Part shown: positions 1 through 7,845 of the stretch, piece by piece
Numbering within the stretch: position 1 is the first letter of the stretch
Layout of the letters: the number at the start of each line of letters is the position of its first letter
Source: Amycolatopsis nigrescens CSC17Ta-90
GTDB lineage: Bacteria > Actinomycetota > Actinomycetes > Mycobacteriales > Pseudonocardiaceae
Direction of reading: 5' to 3'
DNA length: 64,000 nucleotides
Assembly: GCF_000384315.1 (NCBI RefSeq)
Contig: NZ_ARVW01000001.1
Span: 5,704,157-5,768,156 of the forward strand
Position numbers and translations under genes: made by a program
The notes under the pieces: model-generated
Database searches by the model: none
Seen by the model: only the letters and a program-made list of their open reading frames with translations
What the model was told of the DNA's origin: nothing

Positions 1-539
1 TGAGCTGCTCCACCGTGCGGTCCGGCACTCCTGTTCCCCGGACCGTGCCGCCGCCCAGCTCGTCGAGTCGCCTTCCGACGGCCGGTGCGCCGAAGGTGGT
101 GAGTCCGTTGACCGACACACTCCGATTCCGGCGGGAGCCGTGCTCGGTACTGACCCCAGAACAGGCGACCAGCCTCGGCCTCCCAGCGGCCGGGGTGGAA
201 ACGCCCGGACCGCGATGCGAATGGCTCGACCAGCGGTCGAGGGCTTATGTCGCCATCAACTGGAACGAGATCTTTCACAACGGGCTCAGCGGAACCTATG
301 AGAACCGGCACCGATACAGCCTGTTCCGGCCGATGCCCGACCTGCGCGGGCATCCGGCCCTCGCCTTCGGTAACAAGGCGGACCAGGCCATCGGTCTCTG
401 CATGCTCAAGGTTGGAGTAACCGACGAGTTGACTTTCGATGTCACCGTTTTCCAGGCGAAAGTCGATCGCGGCACCAGCGATCCCTGCGAACTGGCGCAC
501 CGGGCGGCGGATTTGATCTTGATAACGATGATCTCCTGA
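1..539 (+). CDS. DUF3558-family lipoprotein, 5' end outside window
   Basis: The reading frame is already open at the left edge (first complete codon at base 3). It begins Ser-Cys after a codon ending in TG, which fits the end of a lipobox with the lipidated Cys at bases 6-8, so only the signal peptide is missing. The mature part closely resembles the complete DUF3558 lipoprotein at 1057-1701. Both have the core AGAPKV-SPLTDTL-F-EPCSVLTP and a Cys pair (PRCEW and DPCELAHRA) usual for the family. DUF3558 proteins are surface lipoproteins of actinomycetes often encoded beside ESX components; their biochemical role is unknown. The GTG at 15 is just the first start-like codon in view, not the true start. 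Confidence 0.85.
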   Translation, partial: SCSTVRSGTPVPRTVPPPSSSSRLPTAGAPKVVSPLTDTLRFRREPCSVLTPEQATSLGLPAAGVETPGPRCEWLDQRSRAYVAINWNEIFHNGLSGTYENRHRYSLFRPMPDLRGHPALAFGNKADQAIGLCMLKVGVTDELTFDVTVFQAKVDRGTSDPCELAHRAADLILITMIS

Positions 540-643
540 CACCCGGTGGTGGATGAAACGCGCCGACTTGAAGACACTCTGGAACCGGATGGCTACGATG
601 GGGCGTCTGAGCGGTCGACGAAGCAGGCCAAGGGGAGCGGGCT

Positions 644-1057
644 ATGTGGGTAGACGACGGCGCCGAGGGCAAGCCCACCGGTGGCGTGACGGAGATGTTC
701 CAGCGCATGGACCAGTCCGGCAGCTGGTCCTTCGACGAACCAACCTTGACCGCCATCGCCACCGAATGGCAGGCGCTGGCCGACGACTGCCAGAATGCGA
801 CAGACGGCTCTCTGCCCATGACGCAGGTGGTGGGCCCGGGTCTGGATCCGGCCAGTGCTTACATGGCGAACAAAGCCAATGCCTCAGGTGCGGACTACCA
901 GCGCATGGTGGGCGAAATGATGATCTATGCCCAGGCGCAGGCTGATGCGTGTACGAAAGCGCTGGGCACCTACGTGGAACGCGAAGAGGATCATAAGGGT
1001 GTGCTCGGTTCTGGAATCGGGCCCCACGAGAGCGGCAGACCGGGTGGGATTATCTGA
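644..1057 (+). CDS. Small helical ESX-cassette protein, hypothetical
   Basis: The predicted protein has 137 residues. The ATG at 644 follows a good ribosome-binding site, GGGGAG at 632-637. The sequence looks mainly helical, with a TEWQALADDCQ segment and a central YMANKANASGADYQRMV stretch. That size and helical character recall WXG100/ESX substrates, but I see no canonical W-x-G turn. The stop overlaps the ATG of the following DUF3558 lipoprotein by one base (TGATG), so the two are probably translationally coupled. Sitting between two DUF3558 genes and upstream of a PPE-like gene and espG, it is probably part of a type VII secretion accessory operon. The function is not known. Confidence 0.75.
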   Translation: MWVDDGAEGKPTGGVTEMFQRMDQSGSWSFDEPTLTAIATEWQALADDCQNATDGSLPMTQVVGPGLDPASAYMANKANASGADYQRMVGEMMIYAQAQADACTKALGTYVEREEDHKGVLGSGIGPHESGRPGGII

Positions 1058-1701
1058 TGCGTCGTAGCGCGTCCTTGTGTATGCGTGCTGTGCTCGCCGT
1101 TGGAGCGTTGGCACTGGCCGGGTGCTCGAGTGAGCAGCCTGGCAATCCAGTTGCCGACGGCTCGTCTCCTGGAGGCACCGGCTCGGCTTCTTCTGCGCCA
1201 CCCGGTTCAGGGAACGGTCTGCCTGCCGCTGGTGCGCCAAAGGTTGCGAGTCCGTTGACCGATACTCTGTCGTTCCGGCAGGAACCATGCTCTGTTCTGA
1301 CACCTGCGCAGTTGGGTCAACTCGGGGTTCCAGCTCAAGGAGAGAAAACGGCCGGCCCTACCGGACCACGTTGTCGCTGGTACGAGCAGGCGACTTCGGC
1401 CGCTGCCACTATTCAGTGGGTCGAGGCCACCAAACGTGGCTTGACTGCTGCTTATGAACACCGGGGCGAGTACGACGTGTTCAAGCCGATGGCGGATATC
1501 AACGGCTACCCGACGGTGGCCTACGGTCTTAAAACAGATGCTGCCGGCGGGGCGTGTGCTGTCTTGGTCGGGGTTACCGATGAGCTTGCCTATCAGGCGG
1601 GAATAGTTCAGTCGCGGGATAATCGTGGCACGGAAGATCCGTGCGAAGTGGCGCATACGGTGGCGGGGATGATGTTGGAGACCATTAAGGGGGGCTCCTG
1701 A
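1057..1701 (+). CDS. DUF3558-family lipoprotein
   Basis: The complete protein has 214 residues. The N-terminus is a type II signal peptide: Arg residues at 2-3, a hydrophobic core VLAVGALALAGC, and a lipobox LAGC placing the lipidated Cys at about residue 23. A Ser/Gly/Pro-rich linker of some 40 residues follows, then the DUF3558 domain with Cys residues in EPCSVLTP, PRCRWYE, GACAVLVG and DPCEVAHT. It is a paralogue of the truncated lipoprotein at the left edge, so the cassette carries two copies. It overlaps both neighbours by one base (TGATG), indicating tight coupling with the small helical protein upstream and the PPE-like protein downstream. It presumably sits on the outer face of the membrane; its role is unknown. 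Confidence 0.88.
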   Translation: MRRSASLCMRAVLAVGALALAGCSSEQPGNPVADGSSPGGTGSASSAPPGSGNGLPAAGAPKVASPLTDTLSFRQEPCSVLTPAQLGQLGVPAQGEKTAGPTGPRCRWYEQATSAAATIQWVEATKRGLTAAYEHRGEYDVFKPMADINGYPTVAYGLKTDAAGGACAVLVGVTDELAYQAGIVQSRDNRGTEDPCEVAHTVAGMMLETIKGGS

Positions 1702-3014
1702 TGGCTGACATAGGCGCGGTCATGCGCGATATCTTCTCCAGCGGTCTCACGCCGGAGGAGATCTACGAAAAGATCACCGGCGGTCCTGGTCCGGAGTCGC
1801 TTCACGGCGCGAAGGATGCGGCGAGCCAGCAGTCGAAGTTGCAGGAGACGATCAACGCCCGGGTGGTGAAGCTGCAGGGCATGATCGGCGGCGGGTGGAG
1901 AGGAGATTCCGCTCAGGCGGCCAGCAACGCGGCGAACCCGGTGGCGCAGGTCGCCAAGATGGCTTCGCAGGAACTGGCCAAGTCGCAGGAGCTGCACACT
2001 CAGCAGGGTGACGTTTTCGAGCATGTGAAGCGGACCGTGGTCAAGGTGCCGCCGAATCCGGGGGAGCCGGACTTCATCGACAAGGCCTTTCCGATGTTGA
2101 CCGATTATGCGGACGAAGCCAAGGCCTATCGGCAGGCGACCGAAATGAACAAGGCGGTCTACTCCGGCTATGACGACAACAGCACCAATGTCGGCGACGG
2201 AATGCCGACCGACTATGGCGCCCTGCTTTCCGACACCAGCGGTATGCAGCTGAGCCTGCAGCGGAATACCGGCAATGTCGAACACATCGGTGGCGGACCG
2301 ACCTGGGAAGGCCCCGGTTCGCGGTCGGGCAGTGACATTTCGGTTCCTCAGCAGAGTCAGAACGGCCCAGCGGCCGTGTCGGCGCCGCCGGCGACCACGA
2401 ACGGGCCCGGCCAGGTCGATCAGCCGGGGCAGCACGCACCGTTCGGACCGGTGGGTCAGCCCGGCGGTCCGGCTCACCAGCAGATTCCGGTGGCAGGTCA
2501 GGGCACGTCGAGTGCGGGTTACGTGCCACCGAGCGGGAACATCCCGAACCCGGGCTTTTCGCCCGGCGAGTTCAAGGGCGTCGGCGGTACCACCGGGTAT
2601 GGCGGCACCGGATATGGGCCGGTCGGCGGGTTCGCGCCCGGCGGCGGTGCGGGCGGAGACTCCGGCTATCGCGCGGGCTCGGGTATGACCGGCAGGCCCG
2701 GCTCCGGAGTCGGCGGGCTGGGCAGCGGCTCGGGCGCCGGCAACGAGCCGGGTGGCCGTGGCCTTGCCGGCAGTAAGGGCACTGGTGCGGGAATGCCCGG
2801 CGGCGGGCCGGGCGGTGTTGCCGGAGGCGGCACGTCCGGAGCCGCGGGCGGGCGTGGCGGCGTGGGTGCCGGTGCGCCGATGGCGGGCGCGGGCCGGGGC
2901 AAGGGTGCCGAAGACGAAGAGCACGAGCGTCCCGCCTATCTCCAGGAGTACGACCCGGACGACGCGTTCGTCGGCGAGCTGCCGAAGACCGCGCCGCCGG
3001 TCATCGGGGAATGA
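1701..3014 (+). CDS. PPE/WXG-like type VII secretion substrate with Gly/Pro-rich tail
   Basis: The protein has 437 residues. The first 170 or so are helical and include GGWRGDSA at about residues 67-74, a W-x-G turn of the kind found between the two helices of WXG100 and PPE proteins. Roughly residues 190-400 are low complexity, dominated by Gly, Pro, Ala and Ser. The C-terminus is acidic, with EDEEHERPAYLQEYDPDDAF. The architecture (helical hairpin plus long Gly/Pro tail) is that of actinomycete PPE-like proteins exported by an ESX system. The ATG overlaps the preceding TGA (TGATG), and an EspG chaperone gene follows after 18 bases, supporting assignment as the cognate substrate. No ESX core gene lies in the window. 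Confidence 0.8.
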   Translation: MADIGAVMRDIFSSGLTPEEIYEKITGGPGPESLHGAKDAASQQSKLQETINARVVKLQGMIGGGWRGDSAQAASNAANPVAQVAKMASQELAKSQELHTQQGDVFEHVKRTVVKVPPNPGEPDFIDKAFPMLTDYADEAKAYRQATEMNKAVYSGYDDNSTNVGDGMPTDYGALLSDTSGMQLSLQRNTGNVEHIGGGPTWEGPGSRSGSDISVPQQSQNGPAAVSAPPATTNGPGQVDQPGQHAPFGPVGQPGGPAHQQIPVAGQGTSSAGYVPPSGNIPNPGFSPGEFKGVGGTTGYGGTGYGPVGGFAPGGGAGGDSGYRAGSGMTGRPGSGVGGLGSGSGAGNEPGGRGLAGSKGTGAGMPGGGPGGVAGGGTSGAAGGRGGVGAGAPMAGAGRGKGAEDEEHERPAYLQEYDPDDAFVGELPKTAPPVIGE

Positions 3015-3032
3015 CCGGCAGACGGGGTCGTC

Positions 3033-3773
3033 ATGCCCTGGCGTGACGACGTGACCCTGCACCGGCAGATCGTGCTCCACCAGCTCGCCGAGCACAGCCT
3101 CGGCGAACCGCCGGAGATCCTCGTCGGCCGCGACGCCTGGTTGCCTCGCGACGCGAAGCAACGCCTCGACGAGGTGGTGCGCGACGACCTCGCCGAAGTC
3201 GGGCTGCTCAGCCGAGGCAGGCTGCGGGAGGACTTCTACGACGCTCTCGCCCTCCTGGCCAGGCCCGCGCTGGAGATCTTCGGCTGGGTGCAGAGCGGCG
3301 AGTACGGCCACTACGCCGTCGCGGTGGCCAGGTCCGGGCGCAACGCGGTGGTCGTGCTGCGCCGTGACGAGTGGGTCCGGCTGATGCCGGCCAACCCGGA
3401 AACCGCTGTGGAGCACTGGATCGAGCAGATCCCGGCGTTCGGCGCCGGCGCCGGGCTCACCATCTCCCTGCCGGAGGCCGACGCGCCGTGGACCGCGAAT
3501 GCCCGGCCCACGCCCGAGTCCCGCCGCCTGGAGGCGGTGCTGAACCTGCCCCGCTACGGCGGTGGCCAGGTGCATGCCGCCGTCCGGCAAGGCGGCAGCA
3601 GGCGAAGCGCCAGGCCCGCCCTCACCTACCTGGACACCGAGCAAGGACGCTGGCTGATCGGCTTCGACCGCGAGCAGTCCCGCGATCGCTGGGTCACCTT
3701 CACCCCCGCGACCCAGCAGGCGTTCGTCCGGAAGATCACCGACCTCATCGACCTCACCGACACGGTCCGCTGA
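3033..3773 (+). CDS. EspG-family ESX secretion-associated chaperone
   Basis: The 246-residue protein resembles the EspG family (PF14011), cytosolic chaperones that bind the tips of PE-PPE heterodimers and deliver them to the ESX machinery. Features seen are an N-terminal beta-alpha segment (LAEHSLGEPPEIL), a middle hydrophobic stretch around YGHYAVAVARSGRNAVVVLR, and a C-terminal segment with GRWLIGFDREQSRDRWVTFTP. Family size is typically 250-300 residues, so this is complete. It follows the PPE-like gene by 18 bases on the same strand and is the last gene of the cassette, since a convergent TetR gene comes next. Substrate pairing with the adjacent PPE-like protein is inferred from position. 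Confidence 0.82.
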   Translation: MPWRDDVTLHRQIVLHQLAEHSLGEPPEILVGRDAWLPRDAKQRLDEVVRDDLAEVGLLSRGRLREDFYDALALLARPALEIFGWVQSGEYGHYAVAVARSGRNAVVVLRRDEWVRLMPANPETAVEHWIEQIPAFGAGAGLTISLPEADAPWTANARPTPESRRLEAVLNLPRYGGGQVHAAVRQGGSRRSARPALTYLDTEQGRWLIGFDREQSRDRWVTFTPATQQAFVRKITDLIDLTDTVR

Positions 3774-3783
3774 CCGGGGCAGC

Positions 3784-4362
3784 TCAGCGCGGCGGCTGGC
3801 GGAAGAGGCCGCGTTCCAGGCTGCGGATGATGGTCGCGGGGGCCGCGTGCCGGGACAGCTCGCCGAGGCGCACCGACTCCCAGCCGGTGTAGATCACCGC
3901 CCAGAGCACCCGGCTGAGCCAGTCCACGCTGACCTCGGGGTCGAACACGCCGTCGGTCTGCCCCTTCGCGATCAGGTCGCGCACCGGCCGGTCCACCTCG
4001 TCGATCTCGTGCATGAACCGCTCGGCATCCCGTAGCTGGTGCTGCTCGTTGAACAGGAAGAGCAGCCGCGGCCCGAGCTCGTAGTAGGCCCGCACCGCCC
4101 GGTACAGCGCTTCGACGGTGTCGCCCTGGTCCAGCGCGGCCTGCTCGACGCCGAGGCGGACCCTGGCCACGGTGTCCTCGGCGAGCGCGGTGACCAGGTC
4201 CGCGCGTTCGGCGAAGTACCGGTGCAGGGTGCTGCGGCCGACCTCGGCCTCATCTGCGATTTCGGCGAGCGTCGCGGCAGGGCGCTGGGAGAGCACCGAG
4301 GCGGCCGCGTCCAGGATCGCCTGCCGGGTGCGGCCGCGGAGGCCCGATTCGGGTTCTGGCAT
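3784..4362 (-). CDS. TetR-family transcriptional regulator
   Basis: The 192-residue protein has a TetR N-terminal DNA-binding domain. Helix one contains RQAILDAAASVLSQRP, and the helix-turn-helix follows as LAEIADEAEVGRSTLHRYF. The C-terminal helical ligand-binding region has no recognised specificity. The gene is divergent from the ABC exporter at 4470, and the 107-base gap holds a 30-bp inverted repeat (4373-4402) that is a likely operator. By analogy with TetR/exporter pairs, the protein probably represses the exporter and itself until an exported compound or inducer binds. The 3' end is convergent with espG, 10 bases away. Confidence 0.9.
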   Translation of the reverse strand: MPEPESGLRGRTRQAILDAAASVLSQRPAATLAEIADEAEVGRSTLHRYFAERADLVTALAEDTVARVRLGVEQAALDQGDTVEALYRAVRAYYELGPRLLFLFNEQHQLRDAERFMHEIDEVDRPVRDLIAKGQTDGVFDPEVSVDWLSRVLWAVIYTGWESVRLGELSRHAAPATIIRSLERGLFRQPPR

Positions 4363-4372
4363 CAGGCCTACT

Positions 4373-4402
4373 CTATATAAGAGCGCCCGCGCTTATTTAT
4401 AG
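4373..4402. promoter_or_regulatory. Candidate TetR operator (30-bp inverted repeat)
   Basis: Two 14-bp half-sites, CTATATAAGAGCGC and GCGCTTATTTATAG, are separated by CC; 11 of 14 positions are complementary. The element lies between the divergent TetR and ABC exporter genes, starting 11 bases from the TetR ATG. Its AT-rich outer halves stand out against the GC-rich surroundings and probably overlap promoter elements. Size and symmetry fit binding by one or two TetR dimers. Confidence 0.6.
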
Positions 4403-4469
4403 GACAGCTCTGTCTCATTTCGCTACTCTGGGGTTCTGGGCATCGGACATACCAGACTTGGGGGATCGA

Positions 4470-6218
4470 ATGGCTACCGGAGAACTGGCCGGGAGATGGC
4501 AGAACCTGCGCGTGCTGTGGACCTTCGTGCGACCGCATCGGCTGACCCTCATGGTCGGGCTGCTGCTCGGCCTCGGTACCACCGGCGCGACGCTGGCGAC
4601 GCCGATGGTGACGAAATGGGTGCTGGACGGCCTCGGCTCCGGCGTCTCCATCGCGCCGGCGGTCTGGCTGCTGGTCGCCCTGCTGGTGGCGGGTTCGGCG
4701 CTCGGCCTGCTGCAGTGGGTGCTGCTGGGCACGCTGGCCGAGCGGATCGTGCTGGAGGCCCGCAGTTCGATGGTCCGGCGGCTGTTCCGGGTCCGGGTCG
4801 GAGAGCTGGCCAAGCGCTCCGGCGGCGAGTTCGTCACCAGGGTCACCTCGGATACGGTGCTGCTGCGGGAGGCCGCGGCGAACAGCGTGGTGCAGGCGGT
4901 CAACGGGGTGGTCGCGCTGGCCGGCGCGCTGGTGCTGATGGCCGCGCTGGACTGGGTGCTGCTAGCTACCACGGTCGGCGCGCTGGTCGTGGTCGGGTTC
5001 GTGGTCGGGGTGCTGATGCCGCCGATCGCGAAGGCACAGCAGGACGCCCAGGCCGCGGTGGGCAGGCTCGGCGGAGTGCTGGAAGGCGCGCTGCGCGCGA
5101 TCCGCACGGTGAAGGCGAGCCGGGCCGAGGGTCGGGAAAGCTCGCGCATCCTGGACGAGGCGCAGGAGTCGGCGAAGCAGAGCGTTCGCGCGGTGCGGAT
5201 CGAGGCGATCGCGTGGACGGTGGCCGGGGCGGGGATCCAGCTGGCGATCCTGCTCATCCTGGCGCTGGGCGCCTGGCGGGTGAGTGCGGGCGTGCTCGCG
5301 GTGTCCAGCCTGGTCGCCTTCCTGCTCTACGCCTTCCAGGTGATGGAGCCGGTCACCACGCTGACCCAGACGGTCACCCAGCTGCAGTCCGGAATCGCGG
5401 CCGCGGCCAGGATCCGCGAGGTGGAGAGCATGGAGGTGGAGCACGCGGGGGAGACCACGTCCTTCGGCCGGACGGTCGACCGCGCCCCGGTGCTCTCCTT
5501 CCGCGAGGTGACCGCGCGGTACGCGCCCGGTGCCGAGCCCGCGCTGCGGGGCGTGAGCTTGGACGTGCCGCGCACCGGGCACACCGCCATCGTCGGGCCG
5601 TCCGGCGCCGGGAAGACGACGATGTTCTCGCTGATGCTGCGTTTCCTCCAGCCGGAGAGCGGGCAGCTGACCCTGGACGGCGTCCCGTTCGAGCAGTGGT
5701 CACTTTCGGACGTGCGCAAGCGGATCGTCTACGTGGAGCAGGACACCCCGCTGGTGCCCGGCACTCTGCGTGAAAATCTCGCGTACACCTATCCGGAGGC
5801 CGGAGACGACGCGATCTGGGCCGCGCTGCGGGCGGTCCGGCTGGCCGATCGCGCCACCGCCCTGCCCGACGGGCTGGACACCCCGCTGTCGGGTGCGGTG
5901 CTTTCCGGTGGTGAGCGGCAGCGGATCGCGCTCGCGCGGGCGCTGGTCGGCGAGCCGGAGATCCTGCTGCTGGACGAGGCGACCGCGCAGCTGGACGGGC
6001 TGACCGAGGCCGCGGTGCACGACGCGATCGACCGGGTTTCCGCGCGAGGCGCGGTGATCACCATCGCGCACCGACTGTCCACAGTGCTCGATGCGGACCA
6101 GATTCTGGTGCTGGAGAACGGAATCTTCCGCGCTCGGGGTACGCACAACGAACTGCTCGCGACCGACGCGCTCTATCGGGATCTCGTCGCGGCGCTTCGG
6201 ATCGCGGCCGTGGCTTGA
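4470..6218 (+). CDS. ABC exporter, fused permease and ATPase (MsbA/LmrA-type)
   Basis: The half-transporter has about 582 residues: an N-terminal six-helix transmembrane domain (about 1-310) fused to an ATPase domain. Walker A is GPSGAGKT at about 376-383, the signature is LSGGERQRIALARA, Walker B is ILLLDEATAQLD, and the H-loop is IAHRLST. It probably homodimerises in the membrane and exports a hydrophobic substrate or drug; the substrate cannot be told from sequence. The ATG at 4470 is preferred over an in-frame TTG at 4458 because GGGGGA at 4460-4465 gives a well-spaced ribosome-binding site. It is divergent from the TetR gene and likely controlled by it. A hairpin follows its stop. Confidence 0.9.
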   Translation: MATGELAGRWQNLRVLWTFVRPHRLTLMVGLLLGLGTTGATLATPMVTKWVLDGLGSGVSIAPAVWLLVALLVAGSALGLLQWVLLGTLAERIVLEARSSMVRRLFRVRVGELAKRSGGEFVTRVTSDTVLLREAAANSVVQAVNGVVALAGALVLMAALDWVLLATTVGALVVVGFVVGVLMPPIAKAQQDAQAAVGRLGGVLEGALRAIRTVKASRAEGRESSRILDEAQESAKQSVRAVRIEAIAWTVAGAGIQLAILLILALGAWRVSAGVLAVSSLVAFLLYAFQVMEPVTTLTQTVTQLQSGIAAAARIREVESMEVEHAGETTSFGRTVDRAPVLSFREVTARYAPGAEPALRGVSLDVPRTGHTAIVGPSGAGKTTMFSLMLRFLQPESGQLTLDGVPFEQWSLSDVRKRIVYVEQDTPLVPGTLRENLAYTYPEAGDDAIWAALRAVRLADRATALPDGLDTPLSGAVLSGGERQRIALARALVGEPEILLLDEATAQLDGLTEAAVHDAIDRVSARGAVITIAHRLSTVLDADQILVLENGIFRARGTHNELLATDALYRDLVAALRIAAVA

Positions 6219-6232
6219 CGGATGGCGGTCGG

Positions 6233-6249
6233 CCCGCGTCGGACGCGGG
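6233..6249. terminator. Short hairpin between convergent genes
   Basis: CCCGCGTC and GACGCGGG form an 8-bp perfect inverted repeat around a single G (the real loop would open by a few pairs). It lies between the stop of the ABC exporter (6218) and the stop of the minus-strand Cys-rich peptide (6266), where a bidirectional terminator is expected. No T-tract is present, as is usual in actinomycetes. Confidence 0.45.
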
Positions 6250-6265
6250 TCGGCCGCCTCGGATT

Positions 6266-6343
6266 TCAGCAGCTACCGCAGCAACCGCACCCTGGATCGG
6301 TGCACGTACTGCAGCAGCCACAACCACCGGCGTTCGCCGTCAT
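6266..6343 (-). CDS. 25-residue Cys-rich peptide, metallothionein-like
   Basis: This very short gene has an ATG at 6343-6341, TGA at 6268-6266, and a strong ribosome-binding site GGGAGG five bases upstream of the ATG. The 25-residue product has eight Cys (positions 8, 10, 11, 14, 19, 21, 22, 25) arranged as two near-identical modules, CGCCSTC and CGCCGSC (CxCCxxC), separated by TDPG. There are no aromatic or long hydrophobic residues and no signal peptide, which points to a cytosolic metal-thiolate binder of metallothionein type. I do not recognise it as a named family; mycobacterial MymT is longer and differently spaced. It lies between the ABC exporter (convergent) and the purine permease (upstream on the same strand, 94 bases away). 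Function as a metal buffer or metal donor is inferred only from the Cys pattern. Confidence 0.7.
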   Translation of the reverse strand: MTANAGGCGCCSTCTDPGCGCCGSC

Positions 6344-6436
6344 AGCGGCCTCCCTGCGTCGAAAACAGCGGAGCCTCCGATGTTATGCCCGCTCGCGCAT
6401 GGGTTGACACCGCTGGCTGTGTGACCCCCGAAAGTG

Positions 6437-7753
6437 TCAGGCCGGGGCACGAGTGCGGGCCCGCTCCCCGAAAATCAGGTTGAGCACCACCGCGGCCACA
6501 CAACCCGCGCTGATCCCGGAGTCGAGCACGGTCTGCACCGCGGACGGGAAATGCGCGTAGAACTCGGGTGCGGCGATCGGGATGATCCCGATGCCCAGCG
6601 ACGCGGCCACGATGGTCACGTTCGCCGGCCGGTCGAAGGATGCCTTGGCCAGTGTGCGCACTCCGCTCACCGTGACGCTGCCGAAGAGCACCAGCCCGGC
6701 GCCGCCGAGCACCGGCTGCGGCACCAGCGCGATGATGCCGCCGGTCACCGGGAACACCCCGAGCAGCACCAGCACGGCACCGCTGGCCGCGACCACGTAC
6801 CGGCTCACCATCCTGGTCAGCGCGACCAGCCCGACGTTCTGCGCGAAGGCGGTGCAGGCGAAACCGCCGAACACGGTGCTCACCGCGGTGGCGAGGCCGT
6901 CCGCGCGCAGCCCGTCGGCCAGTGTCTTCTCGGTGGTCGGCCGGTCCACGATCTCGCCCAGTGCCAGCATGTCCGCGGTGCTTTCGGCCATCACCACCAG
7001 CATCACGATGGCCATCGACACGATCGCCGCGATGTCGAACGCCGGTGCGCCGAAGTGGAACGGGGTGACGATGCCGAAGGCGGGCGCCTCGGCCAGCGTC
7101 GACGAGTCCACCTTGCCCAGCGGCCAGGCCACCAGCGTGCCGACCACCAGGCCGAGCAGCAGCGCGATCCGGCTCCAGAAACCGCTGAGGAACCGGTTGA
7201 ACCCGAGCACCGCGACCAGCGTGACACCGGCCAGCAGCAGCCCGGACGGTTCGGCCGTGTCCTGCTGGGCGGAGATCCACTTGACCGCCACCGGCAGCAG
7301 CGAGACACCGATCAGGGTGATCACCGTGCCGGTCACCAGCGGCGGGAAGAACCGGGTCAGCCGCGAGAAGAACGGCGCGGCCAGCACCACCAGCGCGCCG
7401 CCGACCAACGTGGCGCCGTAAACCACGCCGAGCGCGTCCTGCGGCCCGTGCTGACCGGCGATGGACAGCACCGGCGCCACGGTCGCGAAGGTCACGCCGT
7501 TCACCAGTGGCAGCCGGGCGCCGAACCGCCACACGCCGAGGGTCTGCAGCAGGGTCGCCAGCCCCGCGGTGAACAGGCTCGCGCTGATCAGCAGGCTCAG
7601 CTGCCCGGGGGACAGGCCCACCGCGGCGCCGATGATCAGCGGCGGCGCGACCACCCCGGCGTACATCGCCGCGACGTGCTGGATGCCGCCGATGACGAGC
7701 TGCAGCGGAGGAGGTTTCCGATCGACCGGGTGTGGCTCGACTGCCGTGCTCAC
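6437..7753 (-). CDS. Nucleobase:cation symporter (xanthine/urate permease)
   Basis: The 438-residue integral membrane protein belongs to the NCS2/NAT family (UraA, XanQ, PucJ/PucK types). It has about 12-14 hydrophobic segments. Conserved features include LVIGGIQHVAAMYAGVVAPP at the N-terminus (NAT proteins usually start QH..AM) and the NAT-like segment QNVGLVALTRMVSRYV near residue 320. It imports a purine base; the uricase cluster next to it argues for urate or xanthine. The start is GTG at 7753 with GGGAGG a few bases upstream; reading further upstream in this frame runs through the intergenic hairpin and is not coding. It is the last gene of the minus-strand urate operon. Confidence 0.9.
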   Translation of the reverse strand: MSTAVEPHPVDRKPPPLQLVIGGIQHVAAMYAGVVAPPLIIGAAVGLSPGQLSLLISASLFTAGLATLLQTLGVWRFGARLPLVNGVTFATVAPVLSIAGQHGPQDALGVVYGATLVGGALVVLAAPFFSRLTRFFPPLVTGTVITLIGVSLLPVAVKWISAQQDTAEPSGLLLAGVTLVAVLGFNRFLSGFWSRIALLLGLVVGTLVAWPLGKVDSSTLAEAPAFGIVTPFHFGAPAFDIAAIVSMAIVMLVVMAESTADMLALGEIVDRPTTEKTLADGLRADGLATAVSTVFGGFACTAFAQNVGLVALTRMVSRYVVAASGAVLVLLGVFPVTGGIIALVPQPVLGGAGLVLFGSVTVSGVRTLAKASFDRPANVTIVAASLGIGIIPIAAPEFYAHFPSAVQTVLDSGISAGCVAAVVLNLIFGERARTRAPA

Positions 7754-7775
7754 AGTGCCTCCCAGGTGGTGGTGG

Positions 7776-7832
7776 ATGCAGCGAAGGCCACCTTGCCTGC
7801 GTTGAACGCAGCGATGGTGGCCTTCGCTGCAT
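7776..7832. repeat. Large intergenic stem-loop, family member A
   Basis: Outer arms of 17 bp (7776-7792 and 7816-7832) are perfectly complementary, and a second inner stem CTGCGT-tga-ACGCAG sits in the loop. It lies between uricase and the permease on the same strand, so it may attenuate or stabilise the message. The left arm and loop (GAAGGCCACCTTGCCTGCGT, then TGAAC) align with the hairpin at 13735-13785. Confidence 0.75.
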
Positions 7833-7845
7833 GACGTCGGGTGGG

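Noticed and set aside
1608..3644. 678-codon minus-strand open frame across the ESX cassette
   Set aside because: It is the complement of real plus-strand genes; composition is Arg/Gly/His-rich without domains and it crosses two gene boundaries.
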